This document shows positions 18,931-30,229 of a stretch of 64,000 bases of DNA, one piece after another. A program made the position numbers and the translations under genes. Every line of letters begins with the position of its first letter. Position 1 is the first letter of the stretch. A model generated the notes under the pieces. It saw only the letters and a program-made list of their open reading frames with translations, made no database searches and was not told where the DNA came from. This stretch comes from Prochlorococcus sp. AG-347-L17 (lineage in GTDB: Bacteria; Cyanobacteriota; Cyanobacteriia; PCC-6307; Cyanobiaceae): positions 1 through 64,000 of the forward strand of contig QCCN01000005.1 in NCBI GenBank assembly GCA_003278925.1. The letters are read 5' to 3'.

Positions 18931-20805
18931 CTATGCAGGCATTTTACTTTCTGCTAAGAGATTTTTAAGATCTTCGCCTTCAATAACTTCTTCTTGGAGG
19001 ATTTTCTGAGAAATTGACTCCAGAAGAGGTAAATTATTTCTCAAAATATTGAGTGCAGTTTCATGAGCATCATCAACTAAATCTCTAACTTCTTTGTCTA
19101 TTGCTTGAGCAGTAGCATCACTAACAGATCGCCTAGGATTATTACCATTTCCTAGAAACTGTCCACCACCTTGTTTATCGTAAGCAAGCGGACCAAGAAT
19201 ATCACTCATTCCAAATGTACCAACCATTTGTTCGGCTATGTCAGTTGCTCTTTGTAAATCATTTGAAGCTCCCGTAGTAATTTTTCCAAAAACTACCTCT
19301 TCAGCAGATCTTCCTCCAAGAAGTGTAGCTATTTGTCCTTTTAATTCTTCTTTTGAATTTAAGAATCTTTCTTCAGTTGGCAATTGAAGAGTATAACCAA
19401 GTGCACTCATACCCCTTGGTACAATTGAAATCTTTGCAACTTTTGAACCTCCTGGCATAAGATGACCAACAATTGCATGACCGACCTCATGGTATGCAAC
19501 TACTTTCTTTTCGTCAGCTTGCAACACACGACTTTTCTTTTCCAAACCAGCAACAACTCTCTCTATAGCTTCACTCAAATCCTGTTGTTCTACACTTTTT
19601 CTTTTGGCTCTGGCTGCAAGTAAAGCAGCTTCATTTACCATATTTGCTAAATCAGCCCCTGCAAAACCGCTTGTAGCTTGGGCAATAGAATCTAAATCTA
19701 TTGAATCAGCTAATTTAACTTTTTTTGTATAAATTTCTAGAATTGTCTTTCTCCCAGAAAGATCAGGTCTATCGACTAATACTTGCCTGTCGAATCTACC
19801 AGGTCTAAGTAAGGCAGCATCAAGAACCTCTGGTTGGTTTGTGGCGGCTAAAACTATAACTGGCTTATCAGTTGAGGCGAATCCATCCATCTCAGTAAGT
19901 AATTGATTAAGAGTTTGTTCTCTCTCGTCATTTCCACCAACAACTCCCATTGATCCTGAACGACTTTTACCAATAGCATCTAGTTCGTCGATAAAGATAA
20001 TACAAGGAGCTTTTTTCTTAGCTTGTTCAAATAAATCTCTTACTCTTGCAGCACCAGCACCAACAAAAAGCTCAACGAATTCAGAACCTGAAATAATGAA
20101 GAAAGGAACTTCTGCTTCGCCAGCGACAGCCTTTGAAAGAAGAGTTTTTCCTGTACCTGGAGGTCCAACAAGAAGTACACCCTTAGGTATTCGCGCTCCA
20201 ATATCAGTATATCTTTCTGGTTTTTTTAAAAAATCAACTATTTCTGTTAATTCATCCTTAGCTTCATCAACTCCAGCTACATCTTCGAATGTTACTTTTG
20301 ATTCATCATCTGGTACATATACTTTTGCTTTACTTTTAGTAAAACTTAGAGCCCCTTGAGCACCTCCGCCTCCCATACTTCTTCTAGCGAAAAATTGTAA
20401 GACAAGGATAAAAATCAAAGGAGGTACAACCCAACTCAGTATAGTTGAGAAGAAATTAGGTTTTTTGGGAGGAGCAGCAGCGAATTCCACCCCTTTACTT
20501 TCTAACCTTTGGGGCAGATCCATATCAAAAATTGGGGTTGTTGCTAACACTGAAGGGGCACCCTCTTCAGCTCCATTTAACTCATATCTGATTTGTTCTT
20601 GGGTAATATATGCCCTTTTTACCTCTCCATCATTAACTTGATCAATAAATAAGGAGTAAGGAACTCTAGGGATTTGCATATTTTGATTAGGGAAAAGGCT
20701 ACTAAATAAAAGTAGTGCTCCAACTCCTATCAAAATGATATTTACAATTCCAAATCTTCTATTAGGTTGATTATCGTCTTGTCTTATTGGCATAATTGTG
20801 GGCAA
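18931..20805 (-). CDS. ftsH: ATP-dependent zinc metalloprotease FtsH
   Basis: GPPGTGKT Walker [12 protein letters not shown] Walker B, SRH region, HEVGH zinc site. Confidence 0.97.
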   Translation of the reverse strand: MPTIMPIRQDDNQPNRRFGIVNIILIGVGALLLFSSLFPNQNMQIPRVPYSLFIDQVNDGEVKRAYITQEQIRYELNGAEEGAPSVLATTPIFDMDLPQRLESKGVEFAAAPPKKPNFFSTILSWVVPPLIFILVLQFFARRSMGGGGAQGALSFTKSKAKVYVPDDESKVTFEDVAGVDEAKDELTEIVDFLKKPERYTDIGARIPKGVLLVGPPGTGKTLLSKAVAGEAEVPFFIISGSEFVELFVGAGAARVRDLFEQAKKKAPCIIFIDELDAIGKSRSGSMGVVGGNDEREQTLNQLLTEMDGFASTDKPVIVLAATNQPEVLDAALLRPGRFDRQVLVDRPDLSGRKTILEIYTKKVKLADSIDLDSIAQATSGFAGADLANMVNEAALLAARAKRKSVEQQDLSEAIERVVAGLEKKSRVLQADEKKVVAYHEVGHAIVGHLMPGGSKVAKISIVPRGMSALGYTLQLPTEERFLNSKEELKGQIATLLGGRSAEEVVFGKITTGASNDLQRATDIAEQMVGTFGMSDILGPLAYDKQGGGQFLGNGNNPRRSVSDATAQAIDKEVRDLVDDAHETALNILRNNLPLLESISQKILQEEVIEGEDLKNLLAESKMPA

Positions 20806-20857
20806 ATTTGAACTTATTATAAACTAAACCAACAGTTTCCGTATCTGTATTGTTTTT

Positions 20858-20892
20858 TTTGGGTAAGAACCGTACGGTACTTTAACCCAAAT
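20858..20892. promoter_or_regulatory. Imperfect palindrome between ribD and ftsH (regulatory site or terminator)
   Basis: TTTGGGTAAGAACCGTACGGTACTTTAACCCAAA, centre ACCGTACGGT. Confidence 0.4.
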
Positions 20893-20906
20893 AAATATCT
20901 TAAAAA

Positions 20907-22007
20907 TTAATTTTTGAATAAACTCTTAACGCATATATCATCACCAATCAAACTAAGCTGAGATTCGCTTAATTTAATAATTTCATGCATTTCTCCAAAC
21001 TCAAAATCCCCAAGGGGATTCATACTATTTTCTCCGCCTAAAATTTTTGGAGCAATAAAAGTTACTATTTCTTGAATACAATTAGATTTAATAGCGGCAG
21101 TAGCCAATCGAGGACCACATTCCCACAAAACATTATTACATCCCCTTTTAGCAAGTATTTTTGAAATTAACTCTGGATTATCTGATGATACCTTTTCAAC
21201 TTCAACAAATTTTGGAATCCTAGTTAGGTAGTTTTCATTTGCTGTTGAAGAATCATAAATAACTAATGTTTTTGCCTTATTACAATCCCAAAGATTAGTT
21301 TTTGTTGGCAAGTCTAAACTTTTTGTAAACACAACCCGCAAAGGCTCAGGATTTTTTAAACCTCTAGTAGTTAAGAGGGGATTATCTCTTCTTAATGTGT
21401 TTCCACCAATGATTATTGCATCAAATTCTGCTCTAAAAGAGTGTACTAATGCCCTTGATTCTTCATTGGTAATCCATTTACTTTTTCCATTTTTTAAAGC
21501 TATTCTTCCATCAATACTCATTGCCCATTTAAAAACACCAAATGCCTTTTTAGTAATATTCCTATGAATGAAAGCCTTATTTAAATCTAAGGATTCCTTT
21601 TTGCATAATCCTAAGTGCACTTGTATTCCAGCTTCTTCTAGCAGCTTAATACCTTTACCAGCGACTCTTACATCAGGGTCTTCAATAGATATATAAGCCC
21701 TTTTTATCCCAGAGGATATCACCTTATCTACACATGGAGGTGTTTTACCCTGGTGGCAACAAGGTTCAAGATTTACATAAATTGACCCACCTTTAGCATC
21801 TTTTTTTAAATTATTAAAAGCCATTGCCTCAGCATGAGGCATCCCTGCCTTGAAATGAAACCCTTCTGAAATAAGCTTTCCATTCTTATCAAGTATAACT
21901 GCTCCCACCCTTGGGTTTGGACTCGTTGTATTTTTACCTAAAGAAGCCAAAAAAATTGCTCTTTTCATCCATTTTGTATGGCTTACATTTTTTTCAGTCA
22001 TCTCCAA
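20907..22007 (-). CDS. ribD: Bifunctional pyrimidine deaminase/reductase
   Basis: HAEAMA and EPCCHQGKTPPC deaminase motifs plus reductase domain. Confidence 0.96.
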   Translation of the reverse strand: MEMTEKNVSHTKWMKRAIFLASLGKNTTSPNPRVGAVILDKNGKLISEGFHFKAGMPHAEAMAFNNLKKDAKGGSIYVNLEPCCHQGKTPPCVDKVISSGIKRAYISIEDPDVRVAGKGIKLLEEAGIQVHLGLCKKESLDLNKAFIHRNITKKAFGVFKWAMSIDGRIALKNGKSKWITNEESRALVHSFRAEFDAIIIGGNTLRRDNPLLTTRGLKNPEPLRVVFTKSLDLPTKTNLWDCNKAKTLVIYDSSTANENYLTRIPKFVEVEKVSSDNPELISKILAKRGCNNVLWECGPRLATAAIKSNCIQEIVTFIAPKILGGENSMNPLGDFEFGEMHEIIKLSESQLSLIGDDICVKSLFKN

Positions 22008-22016
22008 AAATCAAAT

Positions 22017-22517
22017 TCAGTTTATTGATCTCCACTCTTTAACAACAAAAGGAGGAACAGGTAACTCAGAAAAAACTCCCGACAAAGATAATCTTAATGG
22101 TCTATTTTTATCTAAATTTTTAATCAATTCATCAAGATCGAATTCTGCTGCAGCTTGTCTTCCATCATTTGCTAATTCAACATTAAGTAATGTTTTATCA
22201 TCTAAAAGCCACTGTTTTCTACCTGATTCAACCCTCAAGTCAGTGGGATGATCAATCCTAAGATTTCCTGGATATCCTATTATTCTCAAGACCAATTTAT
22301 CTTCAAAAAGAGGAGATTTATAAGCTACTAATTGCCAAGTTTCAAAGTCTAAATCCCTTAAGAACTCACTGCTGGCATTCATTAATTCCCCATTTATTTC
22401 TGTTTCTGCAACTTCTGCGGATACTGTTAATGGGGTAAAAATAAAGGAGAGTAGTAATAGTAAAGGTAATATTTTTTTAAAAAAAATATTTTTATTTGAT
22501 TTTGTAATTTTCTTCAT
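22017..22517 (-). CDS. Exported conserved protein, DUF3122-like
   Basis: Signal-peptide-like N-terminus; cyanobacterial conserved-protein character. Confidence 0.6.
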   Translation of the reverse strand: MKKITKSNKNIFFKKILPLLLLLSFIFTPLTVSAEVAETEINGELMNASSEFLRDLDFETWQLVAYKSPLFEDKLVLRIIGYPGNLRIDHPTDLRVESGRKQWLLDDKTLLNVELANDGRQAAAEFDLDELIKNLDKNRPLRLSLSGVFSELPVPPFVVKEWRSIN

Positions 22518-22797
22518 TTTCAGAATCCATCAGGGCGTCAAGAGTAACAGCTGTTCTTACAATAACTTGATATCTCTTGATTATTTTACGATTTTTTTCT
22601 ATAACTCGAGATAAATTCAAAGTGTCTTTTTCAGAATAGCTAGATGTTAAATCGTTAGAATCTTCTTCAATAAACTCAAATTCACTATCTTTATTTATTA
22701 GAGTTAATAATAAATCATGTAATCTCTTTCTTCTTTCAGACAATTGATTTATTATGAGAGCTCGAACAATCATAAGATAATTTAATAAAACATTCAA
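22492..22797 (-). CDS. Conserved hypothetical protein (possibly DUF3181-like)
   Basis: 101 aa ORF overlapping the next gene by 26 nt. Confidence 0.6.
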   Translation of the reverse strand: MNVLLNYLMIVRALIINQLSERRKRLHDLLLTLINKDSEFEFIEEDSNDLTSSYSEKDTLNLSRVIEKNRKIIKRYQVIVRTAVTLDALMDSENEENYKIK

Positions 22798-22826
22798 ATA
22801 GATAAGTTTCTTTTAATTAAATATTC

Positions 22827-24101
22827 ATGACTGAAAAAAAAAGAAAAATTCATGTAGTAGGAATAAATTCTTATAAATTTGAGGATCTATCTTTCAAATT
22901 ACAAAATCTATTTCAAGAGACAGTTTCTATTGCAGTTCCAAATTCATATTTTGAAGAAATAAAATCATGGAGCGAAACTGGTTTAGAAAAAAAGAAATTA
23001 TTTTTTTCGAGCAAAAGTAATAAAGAACTTGTTAACTGGCTTAGATCACAAAAAACTGATGTTATTTTAGTTTCGAGAGGAGATCCACTTTGGTTTGGCA
23101 TTGGGAGAATACTACTAGAAAATTTTTCAAAAGATGAATTAAGTTTCTACCCTTCAAATACCTGCATTCAATTAGCATTTAGTAAGTTAAAGATCCCATG
23201 GCAGGATACTGTTAATGTGAGTATTCACGGCAGAGATTCAAATCGGTTAGTAGAGGCTCTTAAAACAAGGCCTTCAAGTTTGGCTGTTATTACAGATTCA
23301 AATAACAAAAGTTTAGAAATAATAAAAAAAAACTTATCAGAATTAAATCTTATTGAATTCTATGATTTTTGGCTCTGTGAAGAGATTGGCTTCGAGAATG
23401 AAAAGATAAGAAAATTAAATCTTAAAGAGTCATTACCAACTGATATATCAAGTTTGAACATTATTGTTCTTAATAAAATAAAGAAAAATTACTCAAATCA
23501 TAATCTCCCTCTTTTCGGAATCAGTGACCATATTTTTAAGACTTTTGATGATAGACCTAATTTATTAACTAAAAGGGAGGTTCGCGTTCAGATATTAGCT
23601 GCTTTAGAGCTCCCAAGAAATGGTGTCATCTGGGATATAGGAGCAGGTTGTGGGTCAATTGGTTTAGAGGCACTAAAGTTAAGGCCTAATTTGGATTTGT
23701 TTTGCATCGATAAGAGGATTGGCTCAAAAGAATTAATACTAGAAAACTCGAAGAGGCTTGACGTCAAACCAAAATTTATTTTTGAGGAAGACATAAATTA
23801 CACCTTGAATATGAATAATTTAAGTTCTCTTGAAAAACCTAATAGACTAATAATTGGAGGATGTGATAAAAAAACTAAACTCCAGATTATTAATAAACTA
23901 GCTCAAGATATGGATATTGGAGACATTATCGTTATCCCAATAATTAATATTCAAACTATTAAAGAATTGAAAGAGGAATTAGAAGATAAAAATTTCAAAA
24001 CAAATTTAAATTTAATTCAGACCTATAAAAGCTTAAGTATTGCTGAGGGAATAAGACTAGAACCAAATAATCCTGTTTTTCTATTAAAAGGGAAAAAATA
24101 A
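22827..24101 (+). CDS. cobL: Precorrin-6Y C5,15-methyltransferase (CbiE/CbiT fusion)
   Basis: CbiE-like N-terminal half (VILVSRGDPLWFGIGR); CbiT SAM motif VIWDIGAGCGSIGLEAL. Confidence 0.9.
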   Translation: MTEKKRKIHVVGINSYKFEDLSFKLQNLFQETVSIAVPNSYFEEIKSWSETGLEKKKLFFSSKSNKELVNWLRSQKTDVILVSRGDPLWFGIGRILLENFSKDELSFYPSNTCIQLAFSKLKIPWQDTVNVSIHGRDSNRLVEALKTRPSSLAVITDSNNKSLEIIKKNLSELNLIEFYDFWLCEEIGFENEKIRKLNLKESLPTDISSLNIIVLNKIKKNYSNHNLPLFGISDHIFKTFDDRPNLLTKREVRVQILAALELPRNGVIWDIGAGCGSIGLEALKLRPNLDLFCIDKRIGSKELILENSKRLDVKPKFIFEEDINYTLNMNNLSSLEKPNRLIIGGCDKKTKLQIINKLAQDMDIGDIIVIPIINIQTIKELKEELEDKNFKTNLNLIQTYKSLSIAEGIRLEPNNPVFLLKGKK

Positions 24102-24114
24102 ATTTAAGTAATTG

Positions 24115-25023
24115 TTATTTATCAGGTTTAGCCACATGGGGTAAACCCCAACCTAGTTTATTTCTTAAAACTTGGAAAAATTCGTGATCTTCAAGTCTAA
24201 TAAATTTTACTGAGTGTTTACTTTTTCTTATTAAAACCCTATCTTCAGGCCAAACATAACAACCAGCATTGCCATCAACAACCATTACTAACCTTTCAGG
24301 AGTTGCAGGAAAAACAGTTACTGGCTCTGAATCATTAAAAACCAATGCCCTAGATGCCAATGAATGTGGAGCAATTGGAGTTAATTGCACGACTGGACAA
24401 TCAGGTGTGATAACTGGTCCTCCAGCACTTAGAGAATAGGCGGTAGAACCAGTTGGAGTAGATAAAATTACTCCATCAGCTGAAATATCCACAGGAGCAT
24501 GTCGACCTATAGAAATTTCAAAGTGACACATACTTGTTAGAGGTTCTCTATGAAGAGCCATCTCATTAAGGCAAAGAGACTCCCATCTCCTCTGATCATT
24601 CCTCATTACACTAATGATAAAGCAAGTTCTTTCTTCTATATCCCAATTTCCAGCAATTATTTTATCTATAGCCTCATCTAGGTTAGATAAGTAAGCTTCC
24701 GCAAGAAATCCTAAATGACCAGTATTTATTGTAAGAATTGGAATTTTAGCGGGTGCCGTTTGCCTTGCAGCAGAAAGTACAGTCCCATCTCCGCCAAGAA
24801 CAATTGCAAATTCCAATGATGAATCAAACCCCTCAGGGACACAATTCGTATATCCCAAAGGACGAACATGTTGATCAGGATTTGCGAAACCAACCATCCC
24901 TCCAGAGCTACTAACTCTTACAACTTCAAAATTAGATTTTTCTAATTTTTTTTGAACAGAAGTTGCAGTTTGAACAGCTAGTTCCTTTCCATCATTAACG
25001 ATTAGTCCTGCTTTACGTAGCAA
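24115..25023 (-). CDS. nadK: NAD kinase
   Basis: [28 protein letters not shown] motifs. Confidence 0.96.
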   Translation of the reverse strand: MLRKAGLIVNDGKELAVQTATSVQKKLEKSNFEVVRVSSSGGMVGFANPDQHVRPLGYTNCVPEGFDSSLEFAIVLGGDGTVLSAARQTAPAKIPILTINTGHLGFLAEAYLSNLDEAIDKIIAGNWDIEERTCFIISVMRNDQRRWESLCLNEMALHREPLTSMCHFEISIGRHAPVDISADGVILSTPTGSTAYSLSAGGPVITPDCPVVQLTPIAPHSLASRALVFNDSEPVTVFPATPERLVMVVDGNAGCYVWPEDRVLIRKSKHSVKFIRLEDHEFFQVLRNKLGWGLPHVAKPDK

Positions 25024-25093
25024 TCAAAAAATTAAAACTAGGACTATCTTAAACTAATTTGCTGGACAATCCTAATTTAAAAATTAAATACTA

Positions 25094-26101
25094 TTAGAAC
25101 TGTTCTAAGAATCTAATATCATTTGTATAAAATTTTCTGATGTCGTCGATCTGATGTCTCACCATACAAAATCTCTCAACTCCTAATCCTGCTGCAAAAC
25201 CAGTCCATTGCTCAGAATCTATTCCTAATTTTTCTAAGACCTTTGGATCAACCATTCCGCAACCCATTACTTCTAACCATTTACCTTTCCACTGGACGTC
25301 CACTTCTGCTGAAGGTTCTGTAAAGGGGAAATAACTAGCTCTAAATCTTACAGGAATATCTCCAAAAAAGGTCTTTAAAAATGTAAGAACTGTTCCTCTT
25401 AAATGACTAAAATTAATGTCTTGATCGATACATAAAACCTCAACCTGATTAAATACAGGCGAATGAGTAGCATCTACTGCATCTCTCCTATATACTCTCC
25501 CGGGAGCAATAATTCTTACTGGAGGAGGATTCTTCTCTAAGTACCTTATCTGAACAGGAGAAGTATGGGTCCTTAAAAGTCGATTTTCATCTAAGTAGAA
25601 AGTATCCTGCATATCTCTTGCGGGATGATTTTTAGGTATGTTAAGAGACTCAAAATTATAAAAATCAGTTTCTATTTCAGGGCCACTTTCAACTGAGTAT
25701 CCTAAACCACAAAATATATCTATTATTTCATCTTGAGTTGAAATCAAAGGATGTTTATTCCCAGGGGGGGTTCCAATTGAAGGGATAGTTACATCAATTT
25801 TTTCTTTTTTAATCTTTTTATCTAAGGCTTCGCTGTTTAGTTTATTTTTTCTTTGAGTTATTAGTTCTTGCAAATTTATCTTTATTAAATTTGCCTTCTG
25901 GCCAATAATTGGTCTATCAGTAGCAGATAATTGACCCATTGTTTTCAAAATAATTGATAAATCACCTTTTTTCCCTAGCAAAGAAATTCTCAATTGATCC
26001 AGTTCCTCATGAGTATTAGAATTATCTATATTATTTTTTGCTGTTAGAGAAAGATTATTTAGTTTTTCCTCAATTTGACTTAATGATTCAATTTGACTCA
26101 C
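25094..26101 (-). CDS. pheS: Phenylalanyl-tRNA synthetase alpha subunit
   Basis: [31 protein letters not shown] motifs. Confidence 0.97.
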   Translation of the reverse strand: MSQIESLSQIEEKLNNLSLTAKNNIDNSNTHEELDQLRISLLGKKGDLSIILKTMGQLSATDRPIIGQKANLIKINLQELITQRKNKLNSEALDKKIKKEKIDVTIPSIGTPPGNKHPLISTQDEIIDIFCGLGYSVESGPEIETDFYNFESLNIPKNHPARDMQDTFYLDENRLLRTHTSPVQIRYLEKNPPPVRIIAPGRVYRRDAVDATHSPVFNQVEVLCIDQDINFSHLRGTVLTFLKTFFGDIPVRFRASYFPFTEPSAEVDVQWKGKWLEVMGCGMVDPKVLEKLGIDSEQWTGFAAGLGVERFCMVRHQIDDIRKFYTNDIRFLEQF

Positions 26102-26169
26102 TGATATAGTAAAAATAAGTATTGCTTTATCTTACTTAAATATCGTCCATAAATAAAATGTCTTGATTA

Positions 26170-26979
26170 ATGAAACCGTTAAATATATTAATTAGCAATG
26201 ATGATGGTGTTTTCGCAGCGGGGATAAGAGCTTTAGCAAAATCAGCCCAAAAAAGAGGGCATAAGGTAAAAGTAGTATGTCCTGACCAAGAAAGATCAGC
26301 TACTGGTCATGGTCTTACTTTACAATCCCCATTAAGAGTGGAAAAAGCTAACGAGTTATTTGGACAAGGAATTGAAGCTTGGGGATGTTCCGGTACACCT
26401 GCTGATTGTGTCAAATTAGCTCTATCTGAACTCTTGGATCATAAACCTGATCTGATACTATCCGGAATAAATCATGGACCCAATTTAGGGACAGATATTT
26501 TTTGTTCAGGCACAGTCGCGGCAGCTATGGAAGGCACTTTAGAAAATGTTCCCTCCATGGCAATAAGTGTTGCTAGTTTTAAATGGAAGAATTTTGAATT
26601 TGCTGGAGAAATTGCAATGAATATTGCCGAACAAGCAATTAACGATAGTTGGCCAGCTTCACTTTTATTAAATTTGAACATACCCCCCTGCGAAAAAAAC
26701 AAGATAAAAGAATTATCCTGGACAAGATTATCGGTAAGAAAATATAAAAATCAATTTTCCAAAAGGGAAGACCCGAGGGGTGATGATTATTATTGGTTAG
26801 CAGGTGAAGTTGTTTTAGATCTTAAATCGAAAGGTTACGGTCCTAAGAATTGGCCTAGCGATGTATCTCAAATTCAAGAAAATAAGATATCTCTTACACC
26901 TGTAGAACCAGATTTATTTTGGAGAGGTAATTTAGATGACTTACCTAAAATTAATAATTCATTTGTAAATCCTTCTTAA
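26170..26979 (+). CDS. surE: 5'-nucleotidase SurE
   Basis: [39 protein letters not shown]. Confidence 0.97.
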   Translation: MKPLNILISNDDGVFAAGIRALAKSAQKRGHKVKVVCPDQERSATGHGLTLQSPLRVEKANELFGQGIEAWGCSGTPADCVKLALSELLDHKPDLILSGINHGPNLGTDIFCSGTVAAAMEGTLENVPSMAISVASFKWKNFEFAGEIAMNIAEQAINDSWPASLLLNLNIPPCEKNKIKELSWTRLSVRKYKNQFSKREDPRGDDYYWLAGEVVLDLKSKGYGPKNWPSDVSQIQENKISLTPVEPDLFWRGNLDDLPKINNSFVNPS

Positions 26980-27492
26980 AAGCCATAAAGAAAAGCAAAG
27001 TCCAAAAAAATGAGCAGCGATAACTTGCGTATTACTGAGAACTGATAATATTTCAAGACCAGTAATTGGGATATCAGATGTCGCTGTTATCAATTGTCCA
27101 GTTGTTTGAGAGGATGCTTGTATAAATAAAGCTCCCATAAGAGCTTGATATCCAATTAATCCAAACAAAATTCCAAATAAATCAACTATTAGACCTCGTT
27201 TTATCAATTTACCGGTCTGTCCTCTTGAGGGTCTTGCGTTGCTTGCGATTGCTCTTCCTGTTCTAACTATTAACCAACCTTGCCAAAGACTAAAAAGTAG
27301 TAAAATCAGGGATATGGTTGTAAGTGATAGACCAGGCGCTAAGCCAAGCTGTCCTTCGCTGTTATTTACAACATTTGAAAAAAGCAAAACAGCTGCAACA
27401 ACAACACCTAAAATGGACTGAACCCAAAAGCGTATCCATCCAATGCGCCGCATTCCAAATGAAAGGGACTGAAAATCGATTTTGTCAGACAT
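26959..27492 (-). CDS. Conserved membrane protein, DUF3611-like
   Basis: 177 aa, four hydrophobic segments; convergent 21-nt overlap with surE. Confidence 0.7.
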   Translation of the reverse strand: MSDKIDFQSLSFGMRRIGWIRFWVQSILGVVVAAVLLFSNVVNNSEGQLGLAPGLSLTTISLILLLFSLWQGWLIVRTGRAIASNARPSRGQTGKLIKRGLIVDLFGILFGLIGYQALMGALFIQASSQTTGQLITATSDIPITGLEILSVLSNTQVIAAHFFGLCFSLWLLRRIYK

Positions 27493-27560
27493 TCATTTGA
27501 TTGAATAAACTGTAATCAATCCAAATTTGCCACTAAAATCATAAAATTGCACGTAATCTT

Positions 27561-28484
27561 TTGATCTCTTTAATATCGCCATCTGAAGTTAAGAGTCCTA
27601 CCTCAATAGCTATTGGAAGTTTTGATGGCCTCCATGCTGGCCACAGACAATTAATAAAAAGTGTAGTTGCAGAAAATCAATATACCCCAACAATTGCAAG
27701 CTTCTGGCCTCATCCCAGAGAAGTTCTTTACAAAGAAATGCGTCTTAGACTTGATCTCCCTAATGAAAAACTATCTATTCTTGAAGATCTGGGGATTGAA
27801 CAATTAGTTCTGATTCCTTTTGATATGAAACTATCCAAATTAAGTGCGGAAAGATTCGTAAGAGATATTTTGATAAATCAATTACAAGCAAAAAACATTT
27901 CTGTAGGTGCTAATTTTAAATTTGGTTTCAGAAGAAGTGGAGATATAAATACAATAAAAAATATTATTAAGGATACGGATATTAAACTAAAAATTATTCC
28001 AATTTTAGAAGACAAGCAAGGTAGAATCAGCAGCAGCAGAATAAGAGATCTATTAGAGAAAAGTGATCTGAAAAATGCTTTCAAAATTCTTAATAGGCCT
28101 TATAGTTTTAATGGAAAAGTTGTTAAAGGTAAAGGAATTGGAAAAAGTATAGGATGGCCTACCGCAAATCTTGAAATAGATGGCAGAAAATTTTTACCTG
28201 GAGAAGGAGTTTACGCATCTTGGACAACCATAGAAAATTCCAACAAAAAAATTGAATCTGTTATGAATCTTGGCTCTCAACCAACAATAAATCCTTTATT
28301 GCCTTCTGCAGTTGAAGTTCATTTAATAAATAAAGATATCGATCTATATGGTTTAAATCTATCTGTTGAACCAGTTGCAAAACTTAGATCCCAAATCAAG
28401 TTCAAAAATATAGATCAACTTTCTAATCAAATTAAAAAAGATAGAGATAATGCTCTGAAAATTTTCAAAAACTACAAAAAATAA
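27561..28484 (+). CDS. ribF: Riboflavin kinase/FAD synthetase
   Basis: IGSFDGLHAGHRQLI, SSSRIRDLL, GWPTANLE. Confidence 0.95.
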   Translation: MISLISPSEVKSPTSIAIGSFDGLHAGHRQLIKSVVAENQYTPTIASFWPHPREVLYKEMRLRLDLPNEKLSILEDLGIEQLVLIPFDMKLSKLSAERFVRDILINQLQAKNISVGANFKFGFRRSGDINTIKNIIKDTDIKLKIIPILEDKQGRISSSRIRDLLEKSDLKNAFKILNRPYSFNGKVVKGKGIGKSIGWPTANLEIDGRKFLPGEGVYASWTTIENSNKKIESVMNLGSQPTINPLLPSAVEVHLINKDIDLYGLNLSVEPVAKLRSQIKFKNIDQLSNQIKKDRDNALKIFKNYKK

Positions 28485-28491
28485 ATTACAA

Positions 28492-29547
28492 ATGCTGAAT
28501 TCCAATCCTAAAGACGATGAAGATTTAAGAATTTATCAAATTATTGACGCTAATCTAGATAGAGCCAGAGAAGGACTAAGAGTATTAGAGGATTGGGCTA
28601 GATTTGGCCTAGGCAAAGAAAAATATGTTGAAAAGATTAAAAATTTTAGACAAATTTTAGGAAAAAATCATTTAGAAGTTTATAAACAATCTAGAAATCA
28701 CATCGAGGACAAATGTAAAGGATTGACTCATCAAGAGCAATTCAACAGAAAAACTTCTGAGCAAATCATAAGTTCTAATTCAGCCAGAGTTCAAGAAGCA
28801 TTACGAGTCATAGAAGAATTCTCAAGGCTGCAGAATCATGATCTTTCAAAAATCGCTTCTGAAATTAGATATGAAATTTATACTATTGAAATTGACTTAT
28901 TGAATTATGGCAAGTTTAAGAAGTCGGAGGAAATATTAAAAGAAAATGACTTATATGTAATCACAGATCAAAAAGACAATTTATTAGAAACAATAGAAGA
29001 GATTTTAATTGCTGGAGTAAGAATTATTCAACATAGATTTAAAACAGGAACTGATCAAGATCATCTTCAAGAAGCAATTCAGATTAAAAATCTATGTAAA
29101 AGATATAATTCTTTGTTTATTGTTAACGATAGACTTGATATAGCTCTGGCATCTAACGCTGATGGGATTCATCTTGGTCAAGACGATTTAGATTTAAAAA
29201 CCGCAAGAAAACTATTAGGATATTCAAAAATTGTCGGTATAAGTGCAAATAATGCAATTGATATTTCAAATGCTCTTAAGGGGGGTTGTGATTATATAGG
29301 AATAGGGCCAGTATTTGAAACTACAACAAAAAAGAATAAAATACCTTTAGGTATCGAAAATATAAAAACATTAACAAAGGATTTAAATATTCCTTGGTTT
29401 GCTATTGGAGGAATCAAGTCAAATAATATTTCGTATTTAAAAAGAAATGGGTTTAAAAAAGTTGCCTTAGTTTCGGAATTAATGAATTCTGAAGATCCTA
29501 AAGAAGACGCTATGATGATTCTAAAAAAGTTGTCTCATGAAAATTAG
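28492..29547 (+). CDS. thiE: Thiamine-phosphate synthase with cyanobacterial N-terminal extension
   Basis: IIQHRFKTG, IVNDRLDIAL, GIHLGQDDL, YIGIGPVFETTTK. Confidence 0.95.
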   Translation: MLNSNPKDDEDLRIYQIIDANLDRAREGLRVLEDWARFGLGKEKYVEKIKNFRQILGKNHLEVYKQSRNHIEDKCKGLTHQEQFNRKTSEQIISSNSARVQEALRVIEEFSRLQNHDLSKIASEIRYEIYTIEIDLLNYGKFKKSEEILKENDLYVITDQKDNLLETIEEILIAGVRIIQHRFKTGTDQDHLQEAIQIKNLCKRYNSLFIVNDRLDIALASNADGIHLGQDDLDLKTARKLLGYSKIVGISANNAIDISNALKGGCDYIGIGPVFETTTKKNKIPLGIENIKTLTKDLNIPWFAIGGIKSNNISYLKRNGFKKVALVSELMNSEDPKEDAMMILKKLSHEN

Positions 29548-29746
29548 GGTAAATGGAGAAGAAAAAAAAATAGAACTTGATCAAGAAAATGCTCTACTAT
29601 CTACAGCTCTTCATCATATGGGATATAAACCAAACACAATTGTAGTTGAGTTAAATAATTTAATTATAAATTCAATGAAATGGGAAAAAGTGAAAATTAA
29701 AGATGGTGATAATTTAGAAATTGTTTCAATAGTTGGTGGCGGATAA
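29537..29746 (+). CDS. thiS: Thiamine biosynthesis sulfur carrier protein
   Basis: Ubiquitin-like, C-terminal GG (VSIVGGG). Confidence 0.93.
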   Translation: MKIRVNGEEKKIELDQENALLSTALHHMGYKPNTIVVELNNLIINSMKWEKVKIKDGDNLEIVSIVGGG

Positions 29747-29858
29747 AAGAAAAATATTCAATTTATTAAAAATCTTCATATTTTTTTAAGTTTAGGCTTG
29801 AAACAATAACCAAATCTCCCCTTTTTTCGTTTTATATTTTTAATACTTAAACTTAACA

Positions 29859-30026
29859 ATGAAAGAAAGAATTGATAGCAACTCAAGGTCTCTAAAATGG
29901 GAGCAAAATGGGGAGTTAGCACATAAAGATCTCTCCGAGCTAATTGAAAGATTAAAAAATGTAGAAAGTGAACATACCTCATCTGAGCTATCTAGATTAG
30001 GTACAAAAGCAAACAAAAAAGATTAA
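29859..30026 (+). CDS. Small hydrophilic protein, 55 aa, unknown
   Basis: MKERIDSNSRSLKWEQNGELAHKDLSELIERLKNVESEHTSSELSRLGTKANKKD; ATG to TAA read manually; absent from the ORF track (below size cutoff). Confidence 0.6.
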   Translation: MKERIDSNSRSLKWEQNGELAHKDLSELIERLKNVESEHTSSELSRLGTKANKKD

Positions 30027-30093
30027 ATTTGTTACTTAGATCTTGTTTTTATAAAAATTTGTACCAAATTAAAAATACTAATTATAAAAATAA

Positions 30094-30225
30094 ATGCCGA
30101 AAAGATTTCCAGAGTGGGTAAATACAGAAGTCGTAATAAAAGCAATCAAAATGAGAGAAGAAGGAATGTTATCAAAACAACTAAATTTATGGATAGAAAA
30201 CCTATTAGAAATAGAAAAAAAGTGA
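30094..30225 (+). CDS. Small protein, 43 aa, unknown
   Basis: MPKRFPEWVNTEVVIKAIKMREEGMLSKQLNLWIENLLEIEKK; ATG to TGA read manually. Confidence 0.5.
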   Translation: MPKRFPEWVNTEVVIKAIKMREEGMLSKQLNLWIENLLEIEKK

Positions 30226-30229
30226 TTTT

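Noticed and set aside
28492-28920. N-terminal extension of ThiE as a novel fusion
   Set aside because: An N-terminal extension of this kind is usual in cyanobacterial ThiE.
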